A stretch of 64,000 nucleotides of DNA from Aselliscus stoliczkanus. Its lineage: Eukaryota > Chordata > Mammalia > Chiroptera > Hipposideridae. Numbering within the stretch: the stretch's first letter is position 1; each line of letters begins with the position of its first letter. A program made the position numbers and the translations under genes. The stretch lies in contig CM066731.1 of the NCBI GenBank assembly GCA_033961575.1, positions 77,831,501 to 77,895,500 of the forward strand. Direction: 5' to 3'. The notes beneath the pieces are model-generated. The model had not been told where the DNA came from. It saw only the letters and a program-made list of their open reading frames with translations, and ran no database searches. Shown piece after piece: positions 47,741 to 60,806 of the stretch.

Positions 47741-49620
47741 TCAAAGAATTTTAAAATAGTCTGTAAAACTACTGTAATAACAAATCATCATCACATGTCA
47801 AAACAAACCATATTTCTGCTTCAGTTTATTTTGAAAATACCTAAAAAATCAAACTCAGAACATTTACCAGATATATATGTACAATGAAGGTAAGTAATTT
47901 TGTTGAAAATCCTTTTCTAAGACTGTTCTCAAAAAGAGAAACTGCCCACCCTATAATAATCCCTTATTCAGAGCAATTCATTTTTCCCCCTGCTAAAATG
48001 TTTTACTGCTAGAGTTTTATCTTAATAGGATAAAAAAGAAAAAAGAAACTGCAGTGTTAAACAGACTGCTAGTCTGCATGCACACCCACGGACAAGAGTC
48101 CTTGTCAAATGTATGGGGGACAAAACAATTTCATAATAGACAAGAAATCTATCCAAAGTGATAAACATTTTACTAAAAGGATACATCTCTACCAGCATAC
48201 AGTACCTTATGCTTGGATAGTTTCCACTGCATAAGTCTTCCATAGAAGGTAGTAGTAACTGGGGATATTAGATCAAAATTAATTGAATGTTTTTGTTTTT
48301 TAATTGATGAAATGTTTTTGATCTTCAAGACATTGACATAGATCCTTAGAATAATTAAAAAAACAAAACACTTTGGTATAGATTTCCAGTCCTCTAAAAG
48401 TTTACAATTTTGTAATTTGCTTAAAAATAGCAAATTATAATAAGTAAATAATGACAATTGCAGCTACAACTTCTGGAGTGTTTACTGTATCCTAGACCAG
48501 TTGTGAACATACTGCTTATGACATTTCTTTATTTCTGGTTAGATTTATGATGTGTGTATTTTCTACTCATTTCTCAGCTACGAAAAATTGAGGGTGAGAG
48601 ATGTTGCCATTAACTATATTTGTACAAAATGCTTTTAGCACTGTACTAAACTAAGGACCACATTCATTGTCAGTATATGCATTATGTATGATACACAATG
48701 ACTGGGGAGGACCCTAAATATCATCTCAGTTTAGAGATGGGGAGCATGATCTTTGTATCTGGGGTAGTTAGAAAGTGTTTAGAGCTAGCTCTTGAAAGAT
48801 GATGAGATGGGACTCAGGTAATCAATAAAGGTGTAAAAAATAAATGGCGTTAGCAACAGGAACAGTTTTTAAATTTTTATGGCAACATGGAGGAAAACAT
48901 TTAGAAAAGTGATTTTCTATCTAATATATCATCTGGCTGAAAGATAAACTGGAGAAAAAAGTAATAAAAAATGTGTCTAGTATTGTATATAAAGAATGCT
49001 TGGGGGGAAAAGTTACTATATGTCATTCAAATAAGACTGTAGATTTTCTAAGATTCTTTATAAATTTTTGAATTTATTCATTGTTTATTAAATGGAAATT
49101 GATAGCGTATGTGAAACTAAAATGTTGACACACAAGAAGGGGAAACATCCAAGTTACAATAATCAATATAACTCTCAGAACTACGCCTCTGGACATAGGG
49201 AAAAGGATTCTTGCTGTTCCTCCTCTTGATCAGAACCTGGAAGGATGTTCCCTGAGGGTGCAAGCAACCACCCTGGGATCTCAAGGAGAGTTTGACAGTA
49301 ACAAAGACAAAAATGTGGAGAAGAGCAGGATAGAGGAGAGCATAGAGATGAAGAGGAAACATATTTACATTAGTCTTAGAATATGTACATCTAAAGCCAC
49401 TTTTATCACTGAACATTTTATATATCAATCTATTTGCTTAAGTCAACTTGCACTGTTTTTTTCTTCTTTATTTGCAATTTAAAATTCCTAAGTGGTATAC
49501 CATCTTAAGACATGGCATCAGATAATACACAGAATCAAACTTTAAACACAATCAAATTAACCAACAATATCAATTCTTTCATTTATCAAATGATTACTTT
49601 TACTTGTACCTTGTAAATAT
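47741..49620. other. Intergenic, no gene seen
   Basis: Weak MIR-like text lies at 48455-48540 and 48640-48760. Nothing else is recognised. Confidence 0.45.
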
Positions 49621-49655
49621 ATATATCTCTATCTCTCTATCTCTCTATCTCTCTA

Positions 49656-49706
<51 letters not shown>
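49621..49706. repeat. (ATCT)n microsatellite
   Basis: ATCTCT units first, then about 13 perfect ATCT units. Confidence 0.95.
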
Positions 49707-50529
49707 AGCTTAAATATAGACAAAATATTTATTGGCCTTGCCTGAAAGGTTCAGAGCCTAGTGCAAAGTTCTCTACACGAATGGTTATAATATAGTGTGA
49801 TAAATGTATAATGCAAAAAAAAAAAAAATGTAAAGTCAGATGGTACTTAGACCTGGAATATCTAGATCTGTTTTACAAAATGCAGGTTTCAAATGGGACA
49901 AATTGCCTATAATGAGACTTAGAGCATGTCCGATACATAATCCTTTCTCTCTACTTGCAATATTTCATCACAGGGCATTAATTTTCAAAGAGCTTTATAG
50001 TTGTCTTTTTCTTTCCAAGAGTTCTTCAGAACAACAGGGTTTGAACTAACAACCTCAGTGAAACAGCATGCTTGGAAACCCTTGATAGTAAAAAGTCACT
50101 AAAACTCCAGGTATCGAGTTCAAGGTATTGATCTAACCACAGGAAGTATGATTGTTGCTGAACAATTTCACAAGGCAGGAAGTGGGCCAGCTTCCCTGGA
50201 GGTCACCAGCAGGGAATGAGGTTCACATGTTTGACATTTAAATGGAACTTTCATGGAAAACATACCTTTATTTGTGTCTCTCAAAGACAAGGGGAAGAGT
50301 TATGTGCCTGTTCTTTGGTCAGATTGCCTCTGAGCTAAAGTGATATTTTGAGAACAAGGTCAACCTATGTAGGGTCATGCTCAGATGGTGACTTGGTGAG
50401 TAGCCATTGAATGCAGGCTATGGAGACTCTCTAATCTTGTCCACCTATCCTTTGTTTTGGCTTCTTGAAAGTTCCAAGATTGGAAGTGCAACTGGAGTAA
50501 CAAGCACAGCTTAGGTGCCTGAAAATCTA
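49707..50529. other. Intergenic, no gene seen
   Basis: No gene or named repeat. A 70-codon open frame at 49840-50049 lacks any recognisable motif. Confidence 0.5.
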
Positions 50530-51930
50530 CAATATGTTTATTTATTGTTTATTCTCATTTTATTTATTTTATAAAATTTTATTATGAAAAATTTCAAATA
50601 TACAGCAACATTGAATGAATTTTACAGTGAAGACCCTCTACATATTACCATTGACATTTCACTATGCTTGTTCAATCACAAGTCTATCTTTCTACCTACT
50701 CTTGTTTGTACCCATTAACCCATCATTTTGATGTATTTCAAAGTAAGTTAAATAAATATACGAAGTAAATACTACCATGTATATCATTGACTAAAGTTCA
50801 GTTGTCTTGACAGTGTTCTCCCTGGTAACATTTACAAATGACAAATTACATATAATTTATTTTATTTTGCTAAGTTTTGACAAATGTGTACACTGTCAAA
50901 CCAAATTTTTATCCACATGCTAAACTCTCCCACCACCTCATAAAATTTTTTTGTGATCTCATCTTGACTATTCTAACCACCACCACACCAAACAATCATA
51001 ACTCTGAATTTTATTTTTATCAATCATAGATAGATGTGTACATTTTAGGAATGCATTTCAATGCAATCATACAACATGAAGTTTTCATATAAGGCTCCTT
51101 TTATTTACCACAATATTTTTGAAATACACCCATGTTGTGCATAGATCTTTCCTTTTTGTTGCTGAATAATATTTGTTGTATGAATATACCCAGTTATTTA
51201 TCTATTCCTATATACCAGGCTGATTCCAAATCTATTCCTGATACTAGGCTGTTTACATACATTGGCTATCATGCATAAAATTTTATGAACAGATTGTTTA
51301 AGTAATTTTGTGGATATATTTTTTCATTTCTCTTAGATAAGTACATAGTTTTGGAATTGCTGGGGAGTTGTGTGTTTAATACCATTTTATAATCATATCA
51401 ACATTTTAACAGATTTATTATTATATATACCTGTTAATATTTGTTGTTATCAGTCTTAAATTTTCGTCATCCTGGTTGGGATAGTTGCATTTCACAGTAC
51501 TACTAGTTTTATAGTTTTTCTGTTGCTTAATTTTTTTTAGTAAGTTTTATGTTCTTATTGACCATGCTTGTATCTTCTTTTGTGAGATGTCTGTTAAAAT
51601 AATCTGCTCATTTCTTATTAAATTAGCTATATTTATATTATTAAAATGTAGGAGTTTTTAAAATAAATCCTGAATATAAGTCCTGTGCTAAATATAGATT
51701 ATCTTTTCTTTTTTTAAAAAATATGTTCTCACTGTTTGTAACTTATTCATTCATTTCCTTATTGATCTGATTAACAGGTAAACTTTTCTATTTTGACAAA
51801 AGTCCATTTTCTTCTTTTTTTCCTATTATTCTGCCTTTTATTTTTGATAGTTGCTGATTTTTTGCTTAGTCTTGAAAAGTACCTTAAACCCTTTTGTAAT
51901 ATAATCAGACATGATGATAAGAAGTACAAG
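50530..51930 (-). mobile_element. Ancient L1 (L1M-type), antisense, degraded
   Basis: The complement of the ORF2 end and 3' UTR of an old L1: TTTTTGTTGCTGAATAATAT, GAATATACCCAGTTATTTATC, TTGGCTATCATGCATAAAA, TTTCATTTCTCTTAGATAAG, TTTTGGAATTGCTGGGGAG, then TGAGATGTCTGTTAAAATAA. No frame survives. Confidence 0.75.
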
Positions 51931-52009
51931 TAGTTGGAGTAAATATCTATTTTCTATGATATTAATGATTCACTTATTCACATTTTTCTTTTTTAATTAC
52001 ATTCATCTA

Positions 52010-52130
52010 CCAGGGACTTTGCAGGAATACACTGATGAACAAAATGAAAGGATCTCTGCCCTCCCAGAGTTCTGGGAGGAAGCAAGTAAGGCAGGAAATG
52101 GGTCAATGAGCAAAGGGGAATGCTATTTTA
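52010..52130 (+). repeat. Ancient dispersed repeat fragment (LINE-like)
   Basis: ACTTTGCAGGAATACACTG, ATGAACAAAATGAAAGG, TCTGCCCTCCCAGAGTTC and GGAGGAAGCAAGTAAGG parallel the repeats at 11745 and 25795. Confidence 0.45.
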
Positions 52131-52209
52131 GATAAAATGGACAGTAAGTGTTAACCAGGTGAATGACTATTTAAATAAGGACTATAGTAATGACAAAAGT
52201 GATACAATA

Positions 52210-52370
52210 CATTTTGAAGGCCTTACTGTGAGCCAGACAATCAGTCTGGTTTTACATGCATTATCAATTCATTCTTCACATTACCTTACAAAAAGCTCAC
52301 TCTCCTTAGAAATGTGTAATAATGCCATCATCCTCAAGATAACAGAATGAAGAAAACAGAATAAGAGAGT
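52210..52370 (-). mobile_element. MIR SINE, antisense
   Basis: CTTACTGTGAGCCAGACAATC, TTTTACATGCATTATCAATTC, ATTCTTCACATTACC and AATAATGCCATCATCC follow the MIR complement. Confidence 0.6.
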
Positions 52371-52381
52371 AAGAATATAAT

Positions 52382-52462
52382 GGTGATGATGATGATGATG
52401 ATGAGGAGGAGGAGGAGGAGGAGGAGGAGGAGGAGGAGGAGAAGGAGGAGAAGAAGAAGAGA
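52382..52462 (+). repeat. (GAT)n-(GGA)n-(GAA)n microsatellite
   Basis: About 7 GAT units, about 12 GGA units, then GAAGGAGGAGAAGAAGAAG. Confidence 0.95.
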
Positions 52463-52559
52463 AAAGTGAGTGTTAGGTGAAATAAGTTGAATCTTGGTCT
52501 ACATGAGTTTAAGGCTTGAGCTTTTAATCGCTGATCACTATATTTCTAATTTTATGGGT

Positions 52560-52830
52560 TACCTTGTCTGGGTTAAATCACCCAGATGTTTGGTCAAACA
52601 TTATTCTTGATGTTTCTGTGAGGGTGTTTTTTGGACGGCATTCACATTTAAAATTGGCGGACAAGTGGACCTCATGCCATTAGTTGAAGTCCACAATAGA
52701 ACAAAGACTGACCTACCTCTCCCCAAGCAAGAGGGAATTCTACAAACAGATGGCCTTTGAACTTGAACTATAATACCTGTTCTGTAGAAGTTATAATAAA
52801 GAGAGTGATGGTGAGCAATAAATCCATTTA
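52560..52830 (+). repeat. Ancient interspersed repeat, family unresolved
   Basis: TTTCTGTGAGGGTGTTTTTTGG, GGCGGACAAGTGGACC, GAAGTCCACAATAGAAC, CCAAGCAAGAGGGAATTC and GGCCTTTGAACTTGAACTA match a familiar mammalian repeat pattern. Confidence 0.5.
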
Positions 52831-52844
52831 ATTTTGTGGATCAT

Positions 52845-52924
52845 TATGTTTATTTATACAGACAATTAACAAATTGTTAATTTAACAGACAACAAATATG
52901 TTTATTTAACAGACAATTAACAAA
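52845..52924. repeat. Imperfect tandem duplication, about 53-bp period
   Basis: ATGTTTATTTATACAGAC followed by AATTAACAAA at 52845-52873 recurs at 52898-52924 with one base missing. Confidence 0.8.
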
Positions 52925-53009
52925 TAAACTAAAGCTAAATTAAAGAAAATAGTATGCTTTAATCAGATTGTGAATTTATGTCATTTCAAAAGCAAAAATA
53001 ATCTATTTA

Positions 53010-54140
53010 TAATTTACTGTAAATACTAATAAGTTGAACTGTTCCTCATATCATTTTGTTTTATTTTTATTATTCTGTTACTTTATTTTTTACAAATATT
53101 TTTTCCATTAAATTTATCAATTTTTTTCCTCCTTTGTTCTTACTCCTTTCCCTTTCTTTAAAATCTGTTCTTTTATTTGCATTATTTGTATGGTTTCCTT
53201 AAAATATAACATGTACCCACAAAAGTTTGGAGTTAATACCATTACTCTCCTTACCAACAATAGAGGAAACATATAATGTTTTATTTGTTTACTGTGTTCT
53301 AGAATTTTAGTTTTGCTTTGTTTTAAAATCCAAAGCTAGTCATGATTTTTTATTTTGGTTTTTGGTAGATGCCTTATTAGTGTTTCATCTATATTTATAT
53401 ATTTATGTGCTCACGATTGCATCTTGTATTTCCTTCTTGTTTCGATATCCTTTTTTCCTGAACTTGTTTTTATGAAAACCTGTGAACTATAAATTCCTTT
53501 TAACTTAAAATAGCTTGAATTTATCCTCACTTTTGACTGACAGTTTGCTGTGCAGAGAATTCTAGGTTGACAGTTATTTTTCCATCAGCACAGTGAGAAT
53601 AATATTATTCCATTTTTTACTCTTATCCTCAATATTTGCTGTTCTATTATTTCCCTAACAATTTCTGAGTATGGATTTAATTTTGTTTATCTTGCTCAGG
53701 ACCTGGCATGCTTCTACAATCCAGGAATTCACGTTTTTCGTTGAACCTGGAGATTTTTCAGCCATTATTATCTCTTTAGATTGCATTCTTTCACTTTTTT
53801 CATTCTCTCAGTTCACTTCTGTATTTCCTTCTGGATATTTGATGGATATCATTATTTCATTAAGCTCATTTCTTTGCTGCTCATTTATTTACTTTTTTCA
53901 TCTCTGTCTCTCAGTACTACATATCAAAGAGTTTTCCCACATCTATGTTTTCAGTTCAGTTGTGTCTAAGTCTAGTGTTAAACTTACTTATTAAGATTTG
54001 AATTAATTGAAGTTCTAGTTAGTACATTTTGAAAGCTGTCCTATTTTATTTTTATACTATCTTTTGTAAATTTTTTTTATTTCTATTTTTATTCCTTAAA
54101 TAATTTTAAACTTTTTTATACCGTCTCTCAAATTGTCTTA
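53010..54140 (-). mobile_element. Ancient L1, antisense, degraded
   Basis: T-rich text with TTTGCTGTGCAGAGAATTC, AGGTTGACAGTTATTTTTCC, GGAGATTTTTCAGCCATTAT and TATCTCTTTAGATTGC is characteristic of antisense old L1. The 107-codon frame at 53671-53994 is a chance product of this T-rich strand. Confidence 0.65.
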
Positions 54141-55539
54141 TTATCTCAGGCTCTTGGGACTAGTAATCTTTCTGATGCTTTTGTTCGGTTTTTCCTAATA
54201 ACCTGTGTAGTTTGCAAGTTTTATTTGTGGGCCCAATAAACTTGAAGATTACTTTTTCTGAAATATTACTTCTTCCTTGACGTATGGAGATGTCTTTAGT
54301 GAACTGGGTGCATTGCTCACAGACCAGTTTTTGTGTTAAATTCTCCCTTTGGAGAATCATAATCAATATATGGCATGTATGAGTAAATTCTACTTCTGCA
54401 GAATGTGAGTCTCATTATCTCATAAGAACAGTTCATTTTTACATATCATTTTCCTCAAGTCTTTGGATGAGGGGTTTTTAGTTCTTTTTGCAGAGAACAA
54501 CAACAACAAAAAAAGGCATCTCTTCTAGAGTCCTTAGTTCCAGCCTCCTCTTCATACAGGACAGGTCTCTTGCCCAAAGATGATGTTCAAGCCGAACCCT
54601 GACTACTAAAGCCAATATCCTCATGGGAATACCATTCGTAGCTACAGCAACATCAAGTGTATTAGAAAACCCCTTCACCTCAAGTCAACATCAGGACTGC
54701 CAGCTTTCAGTTTGCAGTTGGTGTGGGATGCAAATAAAAGATTGGTCAGCCTTGGTTCCCATGTGAGAGATTCCTGAATAATATGTTCTCACCTGTCAAC
54801 AGGTTTTTTGTGTTTGTTTTTGTTTTGCCTCACCATTAACATAAATGTTACAGAGAATGTCCATAGCAAAATCTTTAATGGCTTTTTTTGGGGCTGATGG
54901 ACACTGATTTGTGCATAGTCATCTTGGAAATTCACATTGGCTGTTTAATATTTTTTAAAAATAATATGTACCCAGATTTCTAACAATAATTTCTTTCTCG
55001 TTTCCTTGCAACTTTTCTGTTCTGTGTTTTTACCATAAGCTCAGTTATGACTCATTTACATGTGTACATTTTTTTTAAGTAAAAGAAAAGCAGTCAATTT
55101 TGGAAATATTCTATTTTGATTTCTACTTGTTCTTTTTGTTTTCAAAGCGACATCTGTCATTTGTATTTTTTTTAACCAATCAGTAGTTTGCATAGCTTAG
55201 AGATAAATAGAATAAATGTCAACATCAAGTCCTACATTGGCTAGCAGAAGAGGTAAGCCTGATGAAGACAGCTTAGCATGAGGTGTTACAAAATTGCTGT
55301 GCAGGCAGTAGTTACACTTTCAGCAGCTTCCTTGGAGGAAAAACAAAACCAACAGGTAAATCTTTTTCTATGGTAAATCAGATTCCCAGATGATAGGGAA
55401 TGGGTACAAAATCAGAAACAGAAGACAAACTTCAAACTCAAGACAATGGCTTTTTTAACATTAGTGTTTCCTTTTTTCCAATATTCTATGATTCATTGAA
55501 AACAGTAACCAGACAAAAGTGAGGTAGGTGACAAAATTT
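54141..55539. other. Intergenic, no gene seen
   Basis: Non-repetitive, AT-rich, and without any supported gene. Confidence 0.5.
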
Positions 55540-55690
55540 GTTTAATCTTTCTAGCAACTCCACAAGATCTATAATAATATTTGTTTACATGCAGAGAAAT
55601 GGAGGATTACAGGTTAAATAACGTTCCCAAGATCACAAATCAAGAAATGAATACAAATCCATCACTACACTTCTAGAACATTTTGGTCAA
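55540..55690 (-). mobile_element. MIR SINE, antisense
   Basis: CTTTCTAGCAACTCCACAAG, GAGAAATGGAGGATTACAGG, TTAAATAACGTTCCCAAG and ATCACAAATCAAGAAATG follow the MIR complement closely. Confidence 0.7.
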
Positions 55691-56785
55691 CTATCTATCT
55701 TGGCCTGTGGACATTAAACGAAGAAGGTAGTTTTGTCTGAAATTAAAAAAAAAAAAATAGATATAACTTAAGGATCAGAAAACCCATTATGAGAGGTATG
55801 GGAACATTTCACATACAATGATAGTAATTCAACTTGCTAAAGCAGAATTGTATAACAAGACTGATGACACAGTTTAACCAGTCTTGGGGAGAACATTTAC
55901 TATGGCAGTAAGAGGTAATCCACGAAGCCCAAGCACCCATCTCTAGCAATATCAGAAAACTCAATACCTTAAAAAGATAGCACAGTTTTATTGAGAGTGT
56001 CTGAACTCACATTTTAGAAGGCATTATGCACAGATACTATCAATAAACTACAAGAGACAGTTCTGATACATAAAACTTTAGTATATATTTCCTAATGAAC
56101 AGATAAGAGCAAGTAGCCCACTTAAACATTCTGGATTCTCGTCTATTTTAAGATTTTTTTCACATTTATTTTGCTTTAATTTAGTTTCACGATGGTTAGC
56201 AATATTTTTTTTTTTACTCTCTTATATTGTCTCTTGTTATGATTGCTTGATCATTCTTTTTGTGTGTGTGAATTTCTAAAGGAAGCTGTTTCTGACAATA
56301 AGATTTCCTGTAACTTTGGTTTAGCCCAATGTAAGCATTTCTTTTGAGTGATGTCTTTTCTGGCTTGTATAGCAAAAGTGGAGAGTTTTACATTATTTCA
56401 TAGGCAAGCACTTCCTACTCATGTTAATTCTGAAAATGCATTTCCATAAGATAGATGGAGACCACAACATTTCCACTATTCTTGTGTTACACCACACATC
56501 CCTGCAGCCCCACCCTTTAGGGGCAGCTCTGTGAGTGACACTCCTGTTTTATTTCATATGCAGTTTAACCTACAATTCTAAGTAAAGAACATTAGTTGCC
56601 AAAATTCGTATATGATTGGAATCCAATATATTAAATTATTAAATGGGGCTCAACAACCATTTAGAAGTAGTGTGTAAAAGCTTTACCCTTAGTTCTTCTG
56701 GAATGAAAGAGGAAACAGCATCAGGGTTGGCTTACTGAGCTGAAACAGTAGAATTACTGCTTCATATAAATGGGGTCATATCACC

Positions 56786-56819
<34 letters not shown>

Positions 56820-58218
56820 AAGAGAGAGAGAAACACAGAGAGACAGAGACAGAGACAGAGAGAGAGCAGGAGCCATTCTTATAGGAAGAAGGGTTTGGTA
56901 GCGACAATCAATGAGTAGAGGAATGTTGTTGGCAGAATTATATTCTTCATTATGATGCGAAGATTTTAATGGAATATAATGTATAAACCTCTGTATTTCA
57001 ACTCTGCCCCTGTCTATTGTAATCTCACTGAATCAGACTTATAATTGCTCTGGAATCAAGGAGAAATAAGCCTAAAAAACTCTAAACATTTATCCCCCAT
57101 CCACAGAGTAATTTCACATAGCTCTTTTGTGTCATCCTAAGTGTTAAATACTGCAGTTGACATTTATTTTTGGAAATATAAGTGTGCTAGCAATTTTCTT
57201 TGCATAAACAGATGTGTTTCAAGGAAAATATATATTTCCCATGTACTCATTTATAGATATGTGGTTTCTCTTAGGAGACCAAAATATTTCTACTTTTTTC
57301 CCTCCTAAATCCCCTTAGAGTTAATTCTGTGTTTACAGTTTTACTTTGTTTTTATAATGAAATAGAAGCATGTGATATGGGTCACTAACTCAGTTAAGAC
57401 ATTTAGCTTCCCAAATAGAATCTCTTGTTTCTAATAATTTAGATTTCCTGACTTTATTTTTTTATCTTTTGATCAAACAGTTTCTCAGAGTAAACTGTCT
57501 TCTTCTTTCCTATATTCGGATTGAAACTTTATGTGTATATTTTAATCATATGTACATGCAATCATTTATACATGTGCAACATGATAAATGGTATGCATGT
57601 ATTAAAATAGATAGAAATTTCTCTTAAAAGTGTTTCATGATTTTATTTTCAAATATGTGATCATTCCATGGATTTTTGCGATTTCAAATTCCTCAACACC
57701 ATTGGGGATATGATGCAGTATGAGTATATAAAGCATATATGGTATTCCAACTTGGCTTAGATTTCCATGTTGACCAACTTGAAGAAGTTTGGTTATCTAT
57801 CCAGTCAGAAATGGTAAAGGCAGGGAAAGGAGAAGGGGGAATGTGTCAATCATTGCACTGACTTTTCCCTTTGGCCTGTCGTGTTTCCTATTTGATCAGG
57901 TACAGATTGTTGTGAACTTTTTGTTAGGAGGTGCACAAAGCAGCTTCTCCCCCCACTCTCCACTCAAGAGAGGGTTCCTCACTTACTTCCAGTTCTTTGT
58001 TCCAAGACAAATCATGCTTGAGAATCAGCTTCTACCTGAAGACGAAGTACCTGGGGGCCTCTCGTATGGGAACGAGAGCTGTTCCTTCAGTCACTCAGAC
58101 CCAGTACTGATTGCTTTAAAGTCTGATTGGATTTGAACTTGAACTTCCCATTTATAGTATCAGGCTGCCGAAGCTCTTTGCTAGCTTTCCTCCATTCGTG
58201 CTTCTCTTCCCATTCTCT
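55691..58218. other. Intergenic, no gene assigned
   Basis: Mostly unassigned. It includes a microsatellite at 56784-56868 and a 115-codon open frame at 57789-58136 that I do not recognise (see findings). Confidence 0.45.
56784..56868. repeat. (TG)n-(GA)n microsatellite
   Basis: About 13 TG units, then AGAGAGAGAGAAAC and CAGAGACAGAGACAGAG units. Confidence 0.95.
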
Positions 58219-58297
58219 CTTCTTCTTCTTCTTCTTCTTCTTCTTCTTCTTCTTCTTCTTCTTCTTCTTCTTCTTCTTCTTCTTCTTCTTCTTCTTC
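58219..58297. repeat. (TTC)n / (GAA)n triplet repeat
   Basis: About 26 uninterrupted TTC units flanked by further pyrimidine runs (TCTCTCTTTCCTCCCCC), making a polypurine-polypyrimidine tract of over 110 bp. Confidence 0.97.
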
Positions 58298-59554
58298 CTT
58301 TCTCTCTTTCCTCCCCCAAATATGTGCTTCATGTGAAACAAATGAGACATGCCACCCCCTTCTAGATTCATTTCGTCTCCTTCCAGGCCTCAAAGACAAG
58401 TATGTTCAGCCAGTCATTTCAAATATCCAAAGATATGAGGTGAAGTCTTCAGCCAGAGGAAAACAACACATTTACTTTCATGATTTCAGAATGCTTTTAA
58501 CCATTCTGAGAGAGAATGGCTGTTACTGTTCTCAGGCTCCCTGTGGAAAGTGGCTAAATTGGGTAACAAAAAACTGGCGTAAAGACTTAAGGTTTTGCAA
58601 GGGAAAGGGAATTGTAGTACGTTTGTTTTCCATTCGTTATCTTAAGAAATATTTATTTTATTCTACAGAAATCTTTAGAAATACCAGTTCTACCCAGACC
58701 TGATTTGACAAAAAGCTGGCATTCTATGGAGACAGATCCTGAGAAATGTGCTTTGAGAATTCACTATTCAATATTATCTATATGCCTATCTTCCCTGCAG
58801 AACACTCTGACTGCCTGTCTACACTTAGCTTAGGCGGGAGACAAAAGACTTCATTTCTTTTTAGTAGTTGGTCTATGAAAACTTGTATCTTACTGTTTTG
58901 AGGGGTGATCCACAAGCAGTGAATATAGCATGGAAGTGAGACCTCGGGAATGAGGCAAATCTTCCTTTTTGTGCACTAAGGCAAGCTTTCCATGGCCTGC
59001 AGAAACCCAGAGGAGAGCACAAATGTTGCCATTACTGTCAATTTCAGCTATATGAGACTGTCTCTGTTGAACAAGACGGATGTGAACAAAGCCAGTCTAT
59101 TGTCAGCCTGTCAGCTGCAGCTCAGCTCAGCTTTTGGGTGAAATAAGGTATTTATTTGCTCTCTTCTTCTTTGCTTTAGAAACTCCTTTCATATCATTCA
59201 TGTGTGTGCATCTCCTTGTACCAATTTAGATTCTTTCTGTCAGGTTCACTCTATGTACATCCAAAAAAAAATTACTCACAGGATGAGAGATTTAAGGTAA
59301 AGTGAAGAAGAGAAAGTTCTAGAATATACACGGATCCAGTATTGGATTTTGAGACAGGCTATATCCACTGATGACAACAAACTTGACTGAAAGGTGAGCA
59401 GTCTCTTATTCAGACATTCTATTACACAGAAACCTAAATTTTAATTAAGTAATATTTCTGCATGGGCAGATGAAGGACTTACTTTTGGTAAAATTCTAAA
59501 GTTGCAGCAGTTTGTCACCTGTTCTTTTATTCTGCCAGCCCCACCCACTGGAGC
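58298..59554. other. Intergenic, no gene seen
   Basis: Non-repetitive. The 87-codon frame at 58440-58703 has no motif I recognise. Confidence 0.5.
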
Positions 59555-59675
59555 TTTTAAAATTCCCAGTGCCCAGAAATTATATCAGAATCTCTAAGGA
59601 TGAACTCCAGGTGTAAATATTTTTAAATCTCCATAGGTGGCTTGATTGTACTGGCAAATTTGAGAAATATGGTGT
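59555..59675 (-). mobile_element. MER5A-like hAT element, antisense
   Basis: GCTTTTAAAATTCCCAGTGCC, AATTATATCAGAATCTCTAAGG, ACTCCAGGTGTAAATATTTTT, AAATCTCCATAGGTGG and the terminal GAGAAATATGG part follow the MER5A complement. Confidence 0.75.
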
Positions 59676-60806
59676 TAAAAATTTTAGGCCTTTGCAATTA
59701 TATGTGGATGTATTGTGAGGGGACATGAAAAGTTTGCTGACAGAGTTAAACCAATAATATTTTCGCAAGTATTTACTCCATTTAGGAAGCCAATATCTCT
59801 GCTGCTACAGAAGCTAGGACCTTGTTAAATTCTCCTCAATGTACATTTTTGCCCTTGTCCTTGATGGTCTGGAAACTGGACATTATAAATACACAGAAAA
59901 AATAGGACTTATATACCAGTTTACAATATATTAGTAGTGTGTCAATAGATCTTTCTATGGACAAGGGTTTTTGTCTCCTATGCTGGGGCTTTCTAAATAT
60001 AAAATTATACCATAGAGAAGGAAGTGATTTTCTAAGAACTTTCATCCAAGAGATGGTGAGGCTCAATAATCCAGTGTTGTCTTCTCTAAAAGAATGTCTT
60101 GTAAAGTTTAAGTTACTTGTGACTGCTGGTTTATTTCTTTCTGTTGAGGTGTAAGAATAAACATTGCCAGTTTTGCCTAGAGCAGGCATGACAATTATTA
60201 CCTTCTTGCTCATATAATTACCAGGACACAGTTTCCCTACAGGCAAGTGCATGACCCATCATCGCAGCTTCATGGACTTAGGTGGTGAGCTGACCATAGA
60301 TTGGAGCTAATCAGACTATATTTCAAGGAATCTGAAATTTGGACAGTGAATGATATATAGTCAGGGAGATTATACACACACACACACACACACACACTTA
60401 CATAATTTTCACTGACAAAACAGAAGTTAATCAATGGTGGTGTATTGTGTAGAAACACTCTCCAACTCATTGCCATTTTCTTTAACTATTTAACATCTTT
60501 CACTTGGATGTGCCACTGTTCACAGCCTGTTCTGATGAAAGAGGGCAGGGGTAAACTACTATCCTCAGCGTTTAGACAAGGAATTCTTATTGTCACAAGC
60601 ATGATGGGATATCCCATTGTAGGTGGCCTCTGCATGTATCTTCTGCCATTTCTCCATCTACCAAATTTTGTAGTATGAGACAGACAACTGTAAGAAAATC
60701 TAGGCAGAACCAAATATCTGTTTTGGTCTCATTCTTCAGACTGATACCTGAAACCTTAACCTATATTGGTATTTGGGTCACAATTTGATGATGAAATGTC
60801 CTTTTT
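59676..60806. other. Intergenic, no gene seen
   Basis: Contains a short (CA)n run at 60372-60398. The minus-strand frame at 59836-60252 (138 codons) shows no domain. Confidence 0.5.

Noticed and set aside
49621..49706. CRISPR-like regular repeats
   Set aside because: It is a simple ATCT microsatellite with no spacers; the window is mammalian.
53671..53994. A 107-codon frame with membrane-protein-like composition
   Set aside because: It lies in T-rich antisense L1 sequence, which produces Phe/Ser/Leu-rich frames by composition.
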